From Helicostylum pulchrum (Eukaryota > Mucoromycota > Mucoromycetes > Mucorales > Mucoraceae), in NCBI GenBank assembly GCA_025677825.1, contig JAIXMO010000010.1, forward strand, positions 496,001 to 560,000: a stretch of DNA of 64,000 bases. Reading direction: 5' to 3'. Both the position numbers and the translations under genes were made by a program. The notes under the pieces are model-generated. The model saw only the letters and a program-made list of their open reading frames with translations, made no database searches and had not been told where the DNA came from. Each line of letters starts with the position of its first letter. Within the stretch, counting starts at the first letter, position 1. Shown here piece after piece: positions 26,301 to 37,366 of the stretch.

Positions 26301-26424
26301 CCGTCAGTTGAATGTTTACCTGTATGATAAATAATACAATTGGATCCGCCGTATTGACCTCAGTTGGGTTTTGCCCAGAGAACACACCTGCTTGAGGAGT
26401 AGCTTTTGAATCAGCACTATCCAT
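23372..26424 (-). CDS. KHA1: K+(Na+)/H+ antiporter, CPA2 family, Kha1-like
   Basis: Membrane monovalent cation/proton exchanger, in yeast an endomembrane (Golgi) protein. Exons are 26424-26320, 26244-26166, 26101-25776, 25715-25612, 25551-25325, 25257-25136, 25067-24880, 24760-24702 and 24642-23372, giving 826 residues. About 12 hydrophobic segments occupy the first 430 residues. Diagnostic parts are [18 protein letters not shown], the FQVGLEVD exchanger motif, [15 protein letters not shown] with the transport-site Asp, [12 protein letters not shown] and [17 protein letters not shown] soluble C-terminal region of about 390 residues with USP-like stretches ([20 protein letters not shown]) follows. 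The intron after exon 4 uses a GC donor (GCAAGT, 25611-25606). Confidence 0.95.
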
Positions 26425-26709
26425 AAGTACGAGAAAAAGAAAAAAAAAGTAACTTGAATAATGAAAAAAAAAAAGAAGAAAACTTTCCTTAAATCGAAAA
26501 AAAAATCCCAATTTTATACTTTTTGACTTTTGTAATACACGTAAATTTAGTGTAACAAATAGCCCCATTTATGACCTTTAAAACCATGTGATTAATTCGT
26601 ATTAAACAAATGACACACATAAAGTAAAAAGTGATTTAATGTTTATTAAAGGAATATAAAGAAAGTCTATGAAGTAGTGATATATATGGATAAAGTTTTT
26701 TTTTCTTTC

Positions 26710-27739
26710 TTAATCTTCCAATTCGGTTAAATATCTTTCTGCGTCAAGTGCAGCCATACAACCTGTACCAGCAGACGTGATAGCTTGACGGTATCGTTTA
26801 TCTTGTACGTCACCAGCGGCAAAAACACCTTCTACAGAAGTATGAGTAGTACCAGGTACAGTCTTGATATAACCAGTTTCGTCTAACTCGACTTGTCCTT
26901 GTAACAATGTGGTAGCAGGTACGTGACCAATGGCGTAGAAGAGACCGCTAGCCTCAATAGAACTTTCTTCGCCCGTCTTGCTGTTACGAGTAGCTACGCT
27001 GGTAAGTAAATCACCATTGCCAATACATTCAGTAGGTACCGTATTAAAGTGTACAATGACTTTAGGATGTTTCAAAAGTCGATCTGCCATTACTTTGGAA
27101 GCTCGAAGGACATCACGACGTACCAATACATGAACTTGTGATCCATACTTTGTTAAATAAATCGCTTCTTCAGAAGCTGAATCACCACCACCAACTACGA
27201 CCAAGGGTCTGTTTCTAAATATTGGTGCAGCACCATCACAAACTGCACAAGCAGAGATACCATTTTGCCAGTACTTTTCTTCTCCGGGTAAATTCATACG
27301 TTTAGCAGAGGCACCAGTAGCAAAGACAATAGCATCTGTAGTATCAGTAGATTCTGCTTGTTCGTCACTTCCTTCGCGCCATAACTTGAATGGACGTGAG
27401 CTGACATCGATTTTGGTAATCGTCTCGGTTTCAATTACTGTACCGCATTGAACAGATTGTTCGCGCATACGCTCCATTAATTCGCCACCTTGGATACCGG
27501 TAGGGAAACCAGGAAAGTTTTCGACGTCAGTGGTGGTAGTGAGTTGTCCACCAGGAGCAAATCCGTTGGCCATCATGCCTTCAAACATCATAGGTTGCAT
27601 TTGTGCACGAGCCAAGTAAATAGCAGCAGTATGACCTAAAAACATTTTTAAATATGTGGTTCTTACATAAGTATAAATAAGAGAATTTACCAGCAGGGCC
27701 AGATCCAATAACAGTGACGCGTTGATGTTGAGGAGACAT
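26710..27739 (-). CDS. TRR1: Thioredoxin reductase (low-molecular-weight, NADPH)
   Basis: Flavoenzyme that reduces thioredoxin with NADPH, cytosolic. Exons 27739-27691 and 27635-26710 give 324 residues, the usual length. The N-terminal FAD site ([20 protein letters not shown]), redox-active disulfide CAVCDG, NADPH site [13 protein letters not shown] and C-terminal FAD segment [16 protein letters not shown] are all intact. No mitochondrial presequence is seen. The start [12 protein letters not shown] sits right before the FAD fold, as expected. It is divergently arranged with the DHHC gene across 801 bp. Confidence 0.97.
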
Positions 27740-28540
27740 TTTTGAAAAAAAAAAGATACAGAAAAAAAGGATAATGAAAAAAAAAGGAAGAGAACAGTTC
27801 CCTTTTTATATGCCTTTAGGTTTCTATACTCATTAGCCAATGAAATATAATATTCGTAATCAAGTAGAAAATTCTCTTTTGACATGTTTGACAAATCAGT
27901 CATCCACTTGTATTATCGCCATGTAAGAGGTGATTATAAAATTAAATCACCTCTTAAATGGAGCGCAGACGTTCCTACCGCACCTGCCACAGCTGCACCT
28001 ACTGGTAGTAATTGCGAGATTTTCGAATTTAATTGGTTGCATGCTCCATTCTATTTTCAAAAAATGTACCACCACCAATTTCAAAAAGTGTTTGGTTTGA
28101 GAGTGGACACACTGTATATTTATTAGATAACTATATTCAGTGCTATAACCAAACACGGCAATAAAAAGCTACATTTTACGTAATCACGTAAATTAGAAAA
28201 TCGCAAACAGAGGTTACACGAAAAAAGTACGTTTTTTTGTCGAAAAAATGAAATGTTTAAACCGTCATTACTCTTTCGATTTTGGCATTAAAAGTATGAT
28301 TTAAAATGGATTAGAAGTGCCGAAAAGAATACATCATAATTGTTTTTTCTACAAAGAGAGTCAAATTAGATCCGGAGTAATCGTAAAATAAAACCGTGAT
28401 TTTTGGCCAAAAAACAAAAAGGGTTGACCCCCAAAAATGAAAATAGAAAAAACAGCTATTTTATATTGTACGGGAGATTTAACCATCCGAGCTGGAAAAA
28501 AAAAACTATTTTCAGCCCTTTTTTCCTCTTTAAAAATATA
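27740..28540. other. Shared promoter region of thioredoxin reductase and DHHC genes
   Basis: No gene seen. A perfect inverted repeat lies at about 27925-27957: AAGAGGTGAT, a 13-bp AT-rich loop, then ATCACCTCTT. It could be a regulatory palindrome or a remnant terminal repeat. Confidence 0.45.
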
Positions 28541-29936
28541 ATGACCAAGATTGTGAATAAGGCAATATCGAGTATAGGGCCTATATTTATTGGTATTGCA
28601 ATATTATTACTTAATATGTGCGTATTAGGATACTATTTAGTGGTATTCCCTTACTTGTATCAATGGACAGATACTTCAGTTTGGAATAAATTGCTTTCTG
28701 TATTGACGTTATGCTTTACACTGTATATTGTATATTGTATTTACTTTCACTATTATATGGCTATTGTGACACCACCGGGAGATATGGAGGATTATAGAAA
28801 AAAAGATAGTTCGAATTCTTCTGACGTAAGTTTTGTATGTGTGCTAATTATAAGGTTGGATGTTGATGGTTTTTCGAATTAGGAAGCTTCTATGCGAACC
28901 ATGTTGTTAGAAATGGAAGAACATTCTCAATTCCCTCAATCGTGTAAAAAGTGTAAACTAGACTTCAATGAAAAAAAAAAAGACACCTTTTTTTTAACCT
29001 CCTCAGTTAGGTCTTTTACCGAAACCCGAAAGAGCTCATCATTGTAGTGTATGCAACACATGTATATTAAGATTCGATCATCACTGTAAGATCACCCTTT
29101 ATATATATACGCATACAGAAAAATTAACGTTTATTTAAAGGCCCTTGGATCCATAATTGCGTTGGACATTTTAATCATAGATACTTTGTGTTATTTATGA
29201 CATACTTAATATTTGCAGCTTCCTATTTTGTGATATCTGCTTGGCGACCGTTCATGGTATGTCTAGATATCACACAGTTGGATGTAAGTAATTTAGAGGC
29301 ACATGACACATAATATCTTACTAAATTAAATGATTAGTGGCCATATTACTTTCCTAGACCGTTATTAGCCTTTTCATTTATTTTAGCAGCTTGTATGGGC
29401 TTAGCTATAGGAGCATTATGCATTTGGCATTATTACTTGGTAAAAAAAAAATAGATGTATAATAGGGAGGAATTGTAATATTAACTTGGAAATTAGATCT
29501 TTACGGCACAAACGACAGTAGAATTTTATGATAATTATTATGATAAAGGTGTATGTAAAACGCAAGGTGAAATATTTGTAAACATGTATAATTTTGGACC
29601 TGTGCAAAATTTCAAAAGGTTTTTTAATATTTGTGATCAATAGTAAGTTATATACGTGTCAAAAGTGTTTTTTTAGAGTTTTCTAATAGGTTTTATTAGC
29701 CCTTGGTATACAATCTTTTATCCTATTCCTATTCCTCCAAAGGTAGAAATTTAAAACTAACCCTACGAAAAAAAAAAATTCTAATTTTAAATCGACTCTA
29801 TTTATAGGGAACGGGTCGTGTATTTGAAAAATGTCAAGAGTTTTACATGTTACCTGAACCAACACAAAGAGCACATGTTTTAGCTCAACAGGAGGTTCAG
29901 AATATTGAAGATTTGGAAGGTGATAAAAACATTTAA
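28541..29936 (+). CDS. DHHC-type protein S-palmitoyltransferase
   Basis: Integral-membrane enzyme attaching palmitate to cysteines of target proteins. Exons are 28541-28825, 28883-28952, 29011-29085, 29141-29283, 29338-29439, 29497-29642, 29679-29742 and 29808-29936, giving 337 residues. Two N-terminal membrane segments are followed by the zinc-binding cysteine-rich domain ([18 protein letters not shown]) and the catalytic [12 protein letters not shown]. Two more membrane segments and the TTxE motif ([10 protein letters not shown]) follow. The catalytic Cys codon is split by the third intron. Intron 6 is only 36 bp. Family is secure; which yeast Pfa it matches is not clear. Confidence 0.94.
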
Positions 29937-30085
29937 GTTATCATACACAAATAACAACAACAACACACATATAAATAGTATAATAATAATAAATACCAAA
30001 TGTAAATCAAATCCGATTTTAAGCAGCCGGAATAAAAGTAAATAAAATGCAAGGGGAGTCAAAAAAAAAAGGTCTATTTTTTTAT

Positions 30086-30595
30086 TTATTTAATAAGTTT
30101 ACGTAAAGAAGAATACCACTTCTTTTCTTTAATAATAGGTTCTTCTATCACTTTCTTTTCCACTGGTACAGGAGTAGTTAAACGACGAGACTTCTTTCTC
30201 TTGGTTTCTTGCTGTTTAATAATCGAGATTTGAGAGGATGAGCCACTACTACTCGTACTAAGATAAGAATCGGTTCGATCGTCTTTTACAGTACGAGTAG
30301 ACGGATAAATGGTAGTATAACCCTTTTTGTAAGCTAAAAGAGCTAACGGTATATCATCATCTGAAGTATTATTTAATCGTCTGCTGTGATGTCTCTTTTT
30401 GTTGGTTAGTACTGGCTTATGATTATATACTTTTTGTTCATGAATAGGCTTCATTGTATTAACACGTGCTGTTGGTGGTGGCAAATTAGTACGGTTCTGC
30501 TTTGATGATGAAGTTCTAACTAAAGATGGTTGCCTTTGAAAACTATCTGATTTTATCATTGGCGATTTAGTACTTAAACGACCACGTTCATTCAT
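30086..30595 (-). CDS. Small basic low-complexity protein, unrecognised
   Basis: Single exon, 169 residues, rich in Ser, Thr, Lys and Arg, with no signal peptide or membrane segment. The only feature that looks constrained is DDDIPLALLAYKKGYTTIYP near the middle, flanked by disordered sequence. The C-terminus is basic and amphipathic (KKWYSSLRKLIK). It may be a nuclear or adaptor protein with a short linear motif, but no function can be assigned. It converges on the DHHC gene, 149 bp apart. Confidence 0.7.
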   Translation of the reverse strand: MNERGRLSTKSPMIKSDSFQRQPSLVRTSSSKQNRTNLPPPTARVNTMKPIHEQKVYNHKPVLTNKKRHHSRRLNNTSDDDIPLALLAYKKGYTTIYPSTRTVKDDRTDSYLSTSSSGSSSQISIIKQQETKRKKSRRLTTPVPVEKKVIEEPIIKEKKWYSSLRKLIK

Positions 30596-30994
30596 TATTT
30601 TTTAAAAAGAAAAAAAACTAAAGAGAGAAAAAGAGAAAATAAAAATTGCATGTAAATTATAACAGTGATGAGCGCAATAAGTTGTATCTATATTGTTTAG
30701 GTAGTCACTTGATTAGTATATTTATGAAAAAAAATTAACTCTTAGTACATGTGTAATGCAGCAATGCATAACTTGCCGCGTATATAAATAAATGTGGGAG
30801 TTACAGAGCAAAAAACAAAAAACAAAAAAATCAAAACAAAAAAAGCCGGCACATGTAAAATAAGTTTATCTATTTTGCGTGAGTATATATACGTGTACGT
30901 ATATAAGAGTTTTATTTAAAAGAGAGAAGAAATGTGGAAAACAGACAAAATAAAATAGACATGGAAAAAAAATTATGCGTGTACCAAATGAATA
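30596..30994. other. Intergenic, promoter side of the small basic protein
   Basis: AT-rich with short A-runs. No gene seen; the plus-strand frame at 30934-31188 is antisense to the bZIP relic and is not supported. Confidence 0.45.
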
Positions 30995-31640
30995 TTATGC
31001 AGTTCCGAAATCCATTCCACGCAGTACTTCTCGTAATTCAGATTCAGGACGAGTACCTGAACATATCGCCTTCTTTTTCAACTCTTCACATATTTTATCC
31101 ATATCGAATTCATCGAAATCTGGATACCGAGATAGTTTCTCCCCTATTTGAGAACGAGGAATTACTTTTGAATCTGAACGAACAATAGGATGAAATTTAT
31201 GAGCAAATCGATTTCTTGGTCAAGTAATTCTTCATCTATTGACATCACATGATCTTCAAATTTACAGTCGCTCGATTTTTGAAAACCAAACGGTACATCC
31301 TGTCTATCACTAGAGATGAAACTCACGGTATCTCTTGCAGGTGATTATCGATCGGAATGACAATTATGATGCTTTTGTACGTCAAGACCAGCTTCACGTG
31401 ACTTATGGATCGAAACATCAAATGCAGTTGCAGCACCTTTTAATGTATATATTCCGGCTTCCATTTTTTTTTAACGAGCTCTTTTACTGATTCATTTTCT
31501 TTGGTAACTCAAACTAATTCTAAATCGCATTTCTTTTCCATTTCGTTTGAAGTTACTTTACAGATTTTTCTTTTCGTTCTATAAACGCTCTTTGGGCAGC
31601 TCGGTTTAGCTCCTTGTGTCTTTGCTTTTTGTCTCCTCCC
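30995..31640 (-). pseudogene. Decayed AP-1-like (Yap1/Pap1-type) bZIP transcription factor gene
   Basis: Minus-strand translation from 31640 gives the basic region KQRHKELNRAAQRAFIERKE, with the NRAAQRAF signature of fungal AP-1 factors. Zipper-like remnants (TKENESVKELVKKK) follow in another frame. Further down, SQIGEKLSRYPDFDEFDMDK and ICEELKKKAICSG match the C-terminal cysteine-rich domain of Pap1/Yap1, including the paired cysteines used in peroxide sensing, and end at a stop at 30995. A splice acceptor (TACATATAG) still precedes the basic region. In-frame stops after the basic region, within the zipper and in the middle, plus a frameshift near 31200, kill the gene. It is too short for the roughly 400-500-residue family. 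Confidence 0.72.
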
Positions 31641-32063
31641 TATATGTATAATATAGCCCTTATCATGTAATAATAACAAATATATTATAAATAATAAGTA
31701 TATAATTGTTCTACAACTATTACGTTGTCTTGGTGTAAAGTAACGAATAAATAATATTGCTGGCCTTAGTTATAATGAAATATATCGAGATATACATTAG
31801 TATATATCTAAATTTGGTATAAATTATCATCATATAATATGACTTTGCTAAGAGTATCATCAACATTGTTGAATATGGTATTTATGTTAAATTGTTATTT
31901 TTATTGAGATTCGATATAATGCCGCACGCCTAAAAGTCATGTCTGCCGTGTTACAACACCTACTCGACAAAACGTTGCACGCTTTTTTTTGCTGTCGGCA
32001 GAAACTAGTTCTCATAGAGCTGGCACTGGAAAACGTACTAAAATATCCTCTAGCTTGTCCATC
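31641..32063. other. Intergenic
   Basis: AT-rich with TATA-like dyads around 31680-31860. No coding signal that I can support. It may once have held the 5' part of the bZIP gene. Confidence 0.4.
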
Positions 32064-32689
32064 TCAGTAAATAGCCTCACATGGAATTGGTTCTCTGCCG
32101 TTATTAGCACTTGATTTATGGCTTTCAATACAATTTTTCGTAACAGCCCATTGGTTGTCTTCGGCCGAACTTTGTGCCTGTGGCTCCTGATTTAATTGCT
32201 GAGAAACTACTCCAATCACTTCTGATGGCAATGCTTTTACTACTGACGATGCTGGTGCATGATCTTGATGAAACTTTGTTAAAACTGAAAATGCTCCCAT
32301 TAATGAAAGTTCCATTTGAGTTTTTTTTTGTTATTATCAAATGTATTAGAACGCAAAAGAGTCAATCCTTGTTCAATTTGGTCATTTGTACGCTGACATA
32401 GGCCGAGAAATTCGTCAAGGTTATCACATTCGGTGATATTATTTTCGAAAATTTCTTTTGCAATTCTATACAATTTTTGTATTGTTGAATCAGAACGTAA
32501 TGAATTGATTGCCAATGATCGACATTTTCCAGTTAAGAAAAAGGACAACCCAACCAGTGGGTGCATCGGAATATTTTGTAAGCTAGATTCGACCGATTTA
32601 TAATCAGCAAGGTAGCATGATTCAGCCCATGTTTCCTTGCGATACTTTAATAAAAAAGCATGATGACTGGAAGTTTTGCAATTAACCAT
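32064..32689 (-). pseudogene. Unrecognised gene interrupted by a frameshift at an A-run
   Basis: Two minus-strand open frames overlap. The first is 130 codons (32689-32300), starting MVNCKTSSHHAF and helical, with FFLTGKCRSLAINSLRSDST. The second is 84 codons (32315-32064), containing ALPSEVIGVVSQQLNQEPQ. They lie in different frames and meet at a run of nine A on the coding strand near 32325. Correcting one base there would give one roughly 210-residue protein, so this is either a young pseudogene or a sequencing slip. No domain is recognised. Confidence 0.4.
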
Positions 32690-33708
32690 TACTTCGTGCT
32701 TGATTTGTGAGACAACAAAAACGAGGACTACTGGAACAATTTTTCGTTGAAGATATAATTATTGACAATAAGACATCAGTCGAAACATAAAGCTTAAGTC
32801 AACAATATGTTGAGCTTCAACGATAATGGGGATACTTTTTTGTGAAGCATTGTAAGCAGGCATATTGTTTCCAGTAATACAATATTTTTTTGAGAATCCT
32901 AAAGAAAGTAACTGTCAGAAAATGGGGCTCATAGTGTATTTATAAGCTTATGTACTTACAGCAGCAGTTGATGAATATCACTTCAAAAAAAGAAACCCAC
33001 CTTCCGTAAGGGTTTATACGACTTCAATATCGTTTTGAAGCCGGCAGGTTGCTTATTCTGGTGTTGCATCATCGTAATTTATATAGGGCGAAAGCATGCC
33101 AGCGATGATACTTTTGTTTTCTTCTTTGTTATTGATGAAGCCAACGATGGTTCCTTTTTTCTTTATACTGATGTATTCATCAAAGGCTAAGAGGAGAGAG
33201 AGAGAGAGTTGGTATATCAGTATAAACCTATTTCAGCAGAGTAATTTTTGAGCTTACCTTGATACACGTTCAATTTACACGGTTGACTAAAAAAATGCAA
33301 TGCGTTCACTTGTTATGTTTTAAATGAACCGGCGTATTCGTTTGCACCAGCATACCACAGGAAAAAGATTCCTTTGAAAAGATGTGCACATACCGTACAA
33401 TATAAAAAGATACTTTTCTTGTATATGAATTCATTTTTTTTAAAAGAGAAAAGAAAAAAGAGATTAATCTATTTGCTAAAAAAGAAAAGATGATAAAAAG
33501 GGCTGAATCTATTTTATCATAAATCATAAACACTATTTTTTTTTTCTCACGCACTTAATCATTTTTATTATTTGTGTATATTGTACTTGCTGTTCAAACT
33601 TGATTCACACAAGTTTCTTTTTTTATGCGAATAACCCAAAGCCAAAACGTGGTAAATAAACCGAGCCCCCCAAAAAATAATCTATAAGGTATTTTCTCTC
33701 TTTTTATT
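32690..33708. other. Intergenic, no gene seen
   Basis: About 1 kb. A short GA dinucleotide run occurs near 33195-33205. The 82-codon minus-strand frame (33554-33306) is Lys/Phe-rich and not supported. Confidence 0.45.
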
Positions 33709-35057
33709 TTACATAATAATACAATCATCTTTCTTCTTTTCCGTTGTTTCATTCACGGGTTTCCCTTGTAACCTCTGCACCGCTCTTGGATCTCCATGTT
33801 CAGCAGCCGCAGTGTACCAAATCAAGGCCTCGGCCGGATCTTTTTGACACCCAATGCCTACTTCCGAAAAGTATCCTACGGCGTACTCAGCCTTGGGAAG
33901 TTTTTTATCTGCAGCACGTTTGGCCCAAAGATAGGCCTTGGTATCAGACTGAGGCAGCAAATCCGCGGATCCCACCAAGTACCAAGCGGTCAATGCAAAA
34001 CAGGCTTCTTTGTGTCCTTGCTCTGCAGCAATGGTATAATAATGAATCGAAAGCGCCGGGTCGGCATGACAGTTTAGTTTGTTGTACTCGTAACACTCTC
34101 CTAATTGAAAGGCGGAAGGAGCGTGCGTCATATCGGCTGCTTGTGCCAGCAGAGAAATAGCGTATGCGTGATCGATAAATACAACATTGGGAATCCCAGA
34201 GATGTGTAAATTGGCTAATTGGTAAAGTGCGTCAGCGGATGAGGCTTCGGCGGCTCGACCGTACCATTTTACAGACTCCTTGGGTGATTTTGAAAGCCCA
34301 AGTTCTCCTTTCATATACGCTGAACCTATTCTGTACATGGCATCTGGGTGACTTTGTGAAGCCGCTTTTCTAATCAGAGGTAAAAAAGCATGAGTGAATT
34401 TTTTTTAAAAAAAAACTATCAAAAAAAAAAAAAAAAAAAAAATTACTTGTAAAATTGAATTGCTTTAGTTCCATTGATACGACAGCCTAAACCTTCTTCA
34501 TAACATTGCCCGGCTCTAATTATTTATTTTTTTAGATTCCTTTTTTTTTTTTCTTACTTTTTTTCTCTTTTTTTAAAGATACTTTACTTTAAAGCAGCAT
34601 CAGCATGAAGATGCTTTGACGCTTGTACAAACAAAGAAAAGGCTTTATCTAATTCAGGTTTTCCTTTTTTACTTGTAACACCTGTAGTTGACAATAAGCC
34701 TAATTGATACTGAGCACCTGCATGTCCCTTGATCGATAACTGTTTCAATATCTTTTCAGCCTCTGCAACAAATTCTTGTTTATTGGTTTCGATCATAAAT
34801 ACAGCAAAGTCGCATTGCAAGTCGGGGTTGTGCGTTCTCTTCACGCTATCGCGGTACATGGCAATGGTCTGAGCGTAAGACAGTAACGAGGCATCTTTTC
34901 CGGGCTTTAAGTGAGAGTGGTCCAAGAATTGATCAACGTGTTTTAAAGAATCTTGGGGTACTGGAATTTGATGCGGAGGAAGAGGAGGAGGAGGTGGCGG
35001 TGCTGTCTCGACGATGGTATCATTTATATATCTTTGAACAATAGAACTAGTATCCAT
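33709..35057 (-). CDS. Sel1-repeat protein, Skt5/Chs4-like chitin synthase activator
   Basis: Exons 35057-34588, 34515-34447 and 34369-33709 give 399 residues. A proline-rich N-terminus (PPPPPPLPP) precedes several Sel1 repeats, for example GHAGAQYQLGLL, ADAALKAGQCYEEG, HPDAMYRIGSAYMKGE, APSAFQLGECYE and PKAEYAVGYFSEVGIG. The protein ends in CIIM, a CaaX box predicting prenylation. This architecture (Sel1 repeats plus prenylated tail) matches yeast Skt5/Chs4, which recruits and activates chitin synthase III at the membrane. It is shorter than yeast Skt5 (about 700 residues), so another Sel1 scaffold cannot be excluded. It is divergent from TMEM14 across 473 bp. Confidence 0.85.
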
Positions 35058-35530
35058 TTTATATATGTTTTTTTTTCTTGAAAAAAAAAAGTAAAAAGAG
35101 AGAAAAAAGATGATCAAGTGAATCTTCTTTTTTTTTTTATAGTACACACACGTCAAGTTACGTCATAAGCAAGATTTTTGCTAAAATACATTGGATAATT
35201 GTATTTCTTTTTAGATTCACACTATTACTCTCTCTCCTTTTTATCCAGTTTTAATTAATTTTTGCCAAGTTAATTTCAACAGATAAATTACTAGGAGCTG
35301 TGTGTGTGTGTTGTCAACCCGTGCCATGATATTATTGATTAAAAGAGACTTCTGTAATACAAATCCTTTTAGTTTCCTTTTTTTTTTTTGTGTAGATCTG
35401 TTTAAGGTTCGGACCGCACACACTACACATGTAAAAAAAAAAAAAAAGGTGTCATTACATTTCCGCCCAAATAAACATTTTTTAAAAAAAAGGAAAATAA
35501 TTCTTTTTCAGCATTCTTTATATATTCATA
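35058..35530. promoter_or_regulatory. Divergent intergenic promoter between Skt5-like and TMEM14 genes
   Basis: 473 bp with A/T runs and a short GT repeat near 35300. No gene seen. It must contain both core promoters, but no specific site can be named. Confidence 0.45.
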
Positions 35531-35948
35531 ATGACTGACGTTATTGGTTATTGTTACGGTCTTATTGTGCTCTCTGGTGGAGCCATTGGATATCTTAAAG
35601 GTAATGAAGAGGGAGAGATAGACATGAAAAGTTTTGATATTAAACACGAGCAAAAAAAAAAAAAAAAAAAAGCTGGTAGTATTATGTCACTTTTAGCAGG
35701 TGCTATTTTTGGATTTTTAGCTGCCTATGGTGCTTATCTCGATAGCAAAGTATTAGCACTAGTTACCAGTTTATTGCTCTTATCTGTAATGGGACCAAAA
35801 TTCTACCGAGGTCGTAAATTTATGCCAGCTGGACTTGTTACTATCTTGAGGTATGTTTTTTATTTTTTTTAAAAAAAAAAGACTTGATTAATAATCCGTA
35901 ACGTATAGCATTATTATGGCCATTCGATATGGTATGACATTGGTTTAA
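35531..35948 (+). CDS. TMEM14 (UPF0136) family membrane protein
   Basis: Exons 35531-35600, 35673-35850 and 35909-35948 give 95 residues with about four short hydrophobic segments, Gly/Ala-rich as in the family. Key parts are GGAIGYLKAGSIMSLLAGAI and GPKFYRGRKFMPAG. Animal TMEM14 members are mitochondrial and linked to heme or lipid transport; the fungal role is not known. Intron 1 must be removed: read through, its poly-A tail would insert a poly-Lys stretch into the conserved GYxKAGS motif. The acceptor is 20 A followed by G. Confidence 0.9.
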
Positions 35949-36006
35949 TCAAATTTTAAAATAAAAGGCCTTTTTTTTTTTTTTTTTTTTTTTACAGTGT
36001 TTTTTA

Positions 36007-37366
36007 TTATTCAAATAATACTTTTCCCTCGTCAGTATTTATAATAATCTTTTTACCGGTAGGAGAAGTAATATAAATAGAGTTCAATTTGTTTTCGGGT
36101 GATAAATCAAGGATATGTCCTGGTGGTAAGAACATTAAAAAGTTACGAATTAACCAAGGTTTTCCTTTAAACAATAATGTAACGCGTTCCAACACTTGAG
36201 GGGTATTAATCCTACATCCCCGAAACCAAAAATATTAGTATTTTTTTTTTTTTTTTGCCTTAGTTTTTATATATATATACTTTACTTTTCTGATCTAAAA
36301 TCGGTCATGATGGCAAGAAATTTGTTGTACGTTTGTGGAGGTTCATCTGTTTTAATTTGTTCCAAATAACCCACTGCGTCCTTCATTTCTACTACTTTGG
36401 GTTCAACTACTTTCTTTTGTTGCTGTTGAGCACTAAGAATAGATGATAATACATGTTGTTTATCTTTACCAAATAAGCCTTCAATAACGCGAAGTACCTT
36501 TTTTTTTTTTTTTTTGTATATGTATAAGAAACACATTTTTATATATATATATATGTATCATTCAAATCCCTTACCTCATCAACACTCTTGGGATTTGTAT
36601 CCTCTTTTACTACACTCTTGGGTATCACATCACTTGTAGTTTCCTTTTGATCACCTCTTAAAACTGCTCTTACCCACATTAATAAATGTTGCACTCGACC
36701 TTGTTTATCTACCAACTTTGCCCAGCCTGTTAAAATCAAGGCTCTCTGAAGGTCTTCATTCTGAGCGAACTTTGCTAAAAGGGCACGCCTCCACGCCTCT
36801 ACCTTTCTGTTCTCATACCAATCCTTTTCTTGTTCTTTACTCAACAAGTCCGATTTTGATCTTGCTAATTGCTTGACTTCAGCCGCTGTTAAACGACTGG
36901 TACCATTACCCGAGTCCAGAGACAATGCGTGGTAGAATTCTGTTTGAGATATAAACTTGGATGCGGTCAAGTAATGTACAATGGAAGCCCATGCATGGTC
37001 ATCGATATGCAGCATGACTAGCTGTGCCGTCTTTAATTTTTCGTGTGTGGTGGTGGTATGGTCAAGTTTGGTATCTCGCATATACTCATCGGAAAGCATA
37101 CGGCGCCAATAAGGGTACTGAGTAGAAAGGTAATCGTAACTGTTATTAACCACGTCTGACATGGGACAGTGTTCGCCTGTCAAAGTACCTGGTTGTTTAC
37201 TGTCGCTTTCGATATCTACTATAAACGTGGTATCTTGTCGAAAATCTTGGTTAATCCCGCCAAACCCTTCACTTGCATACACTGGTTCTGGTGAATTCAC
37301 TTCATCTTGATCGTCAATTATAAAATCATTAGTAAACTGATTATTCGAAGAACTCTTGTTGGTCAT
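36007..37366 (-). CDS. NADAR-like (YbiA/DUF1768) domain fused to a Sin3-type PAH domain
   Basis: Exons 37366-36575, 36497-36286 and 36211-36007 give 402 residues. Residues 1-80 are acidic and low-complexity. Residues about 118-222 resemble the NADAR/YbiA fold: WASIVHYLTASKF, then SRLTAAEVKQLARS, then WRRALLAKFAQNEDLQRALI and LTGWAKLVD. After a Gln/Lys linker, residues about 300-375 form a paired amphipathic helix domain (MKDAVGYLEQIKTDEPPQTY, NKFLAIMTDFRSEK, then INTPQVLERVTLLFKGKPWL). NADAR proteins act on N-glycosidic bonds of ADP-ribosylated guanine or riboflavin intermediates; PAH domains bind transcriptional repressors. The fusion points to a nuclear role, which is inferred. The NADAR part lacks the usual FLSNFYP start and may be inactive. 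Confidence 0.72.
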
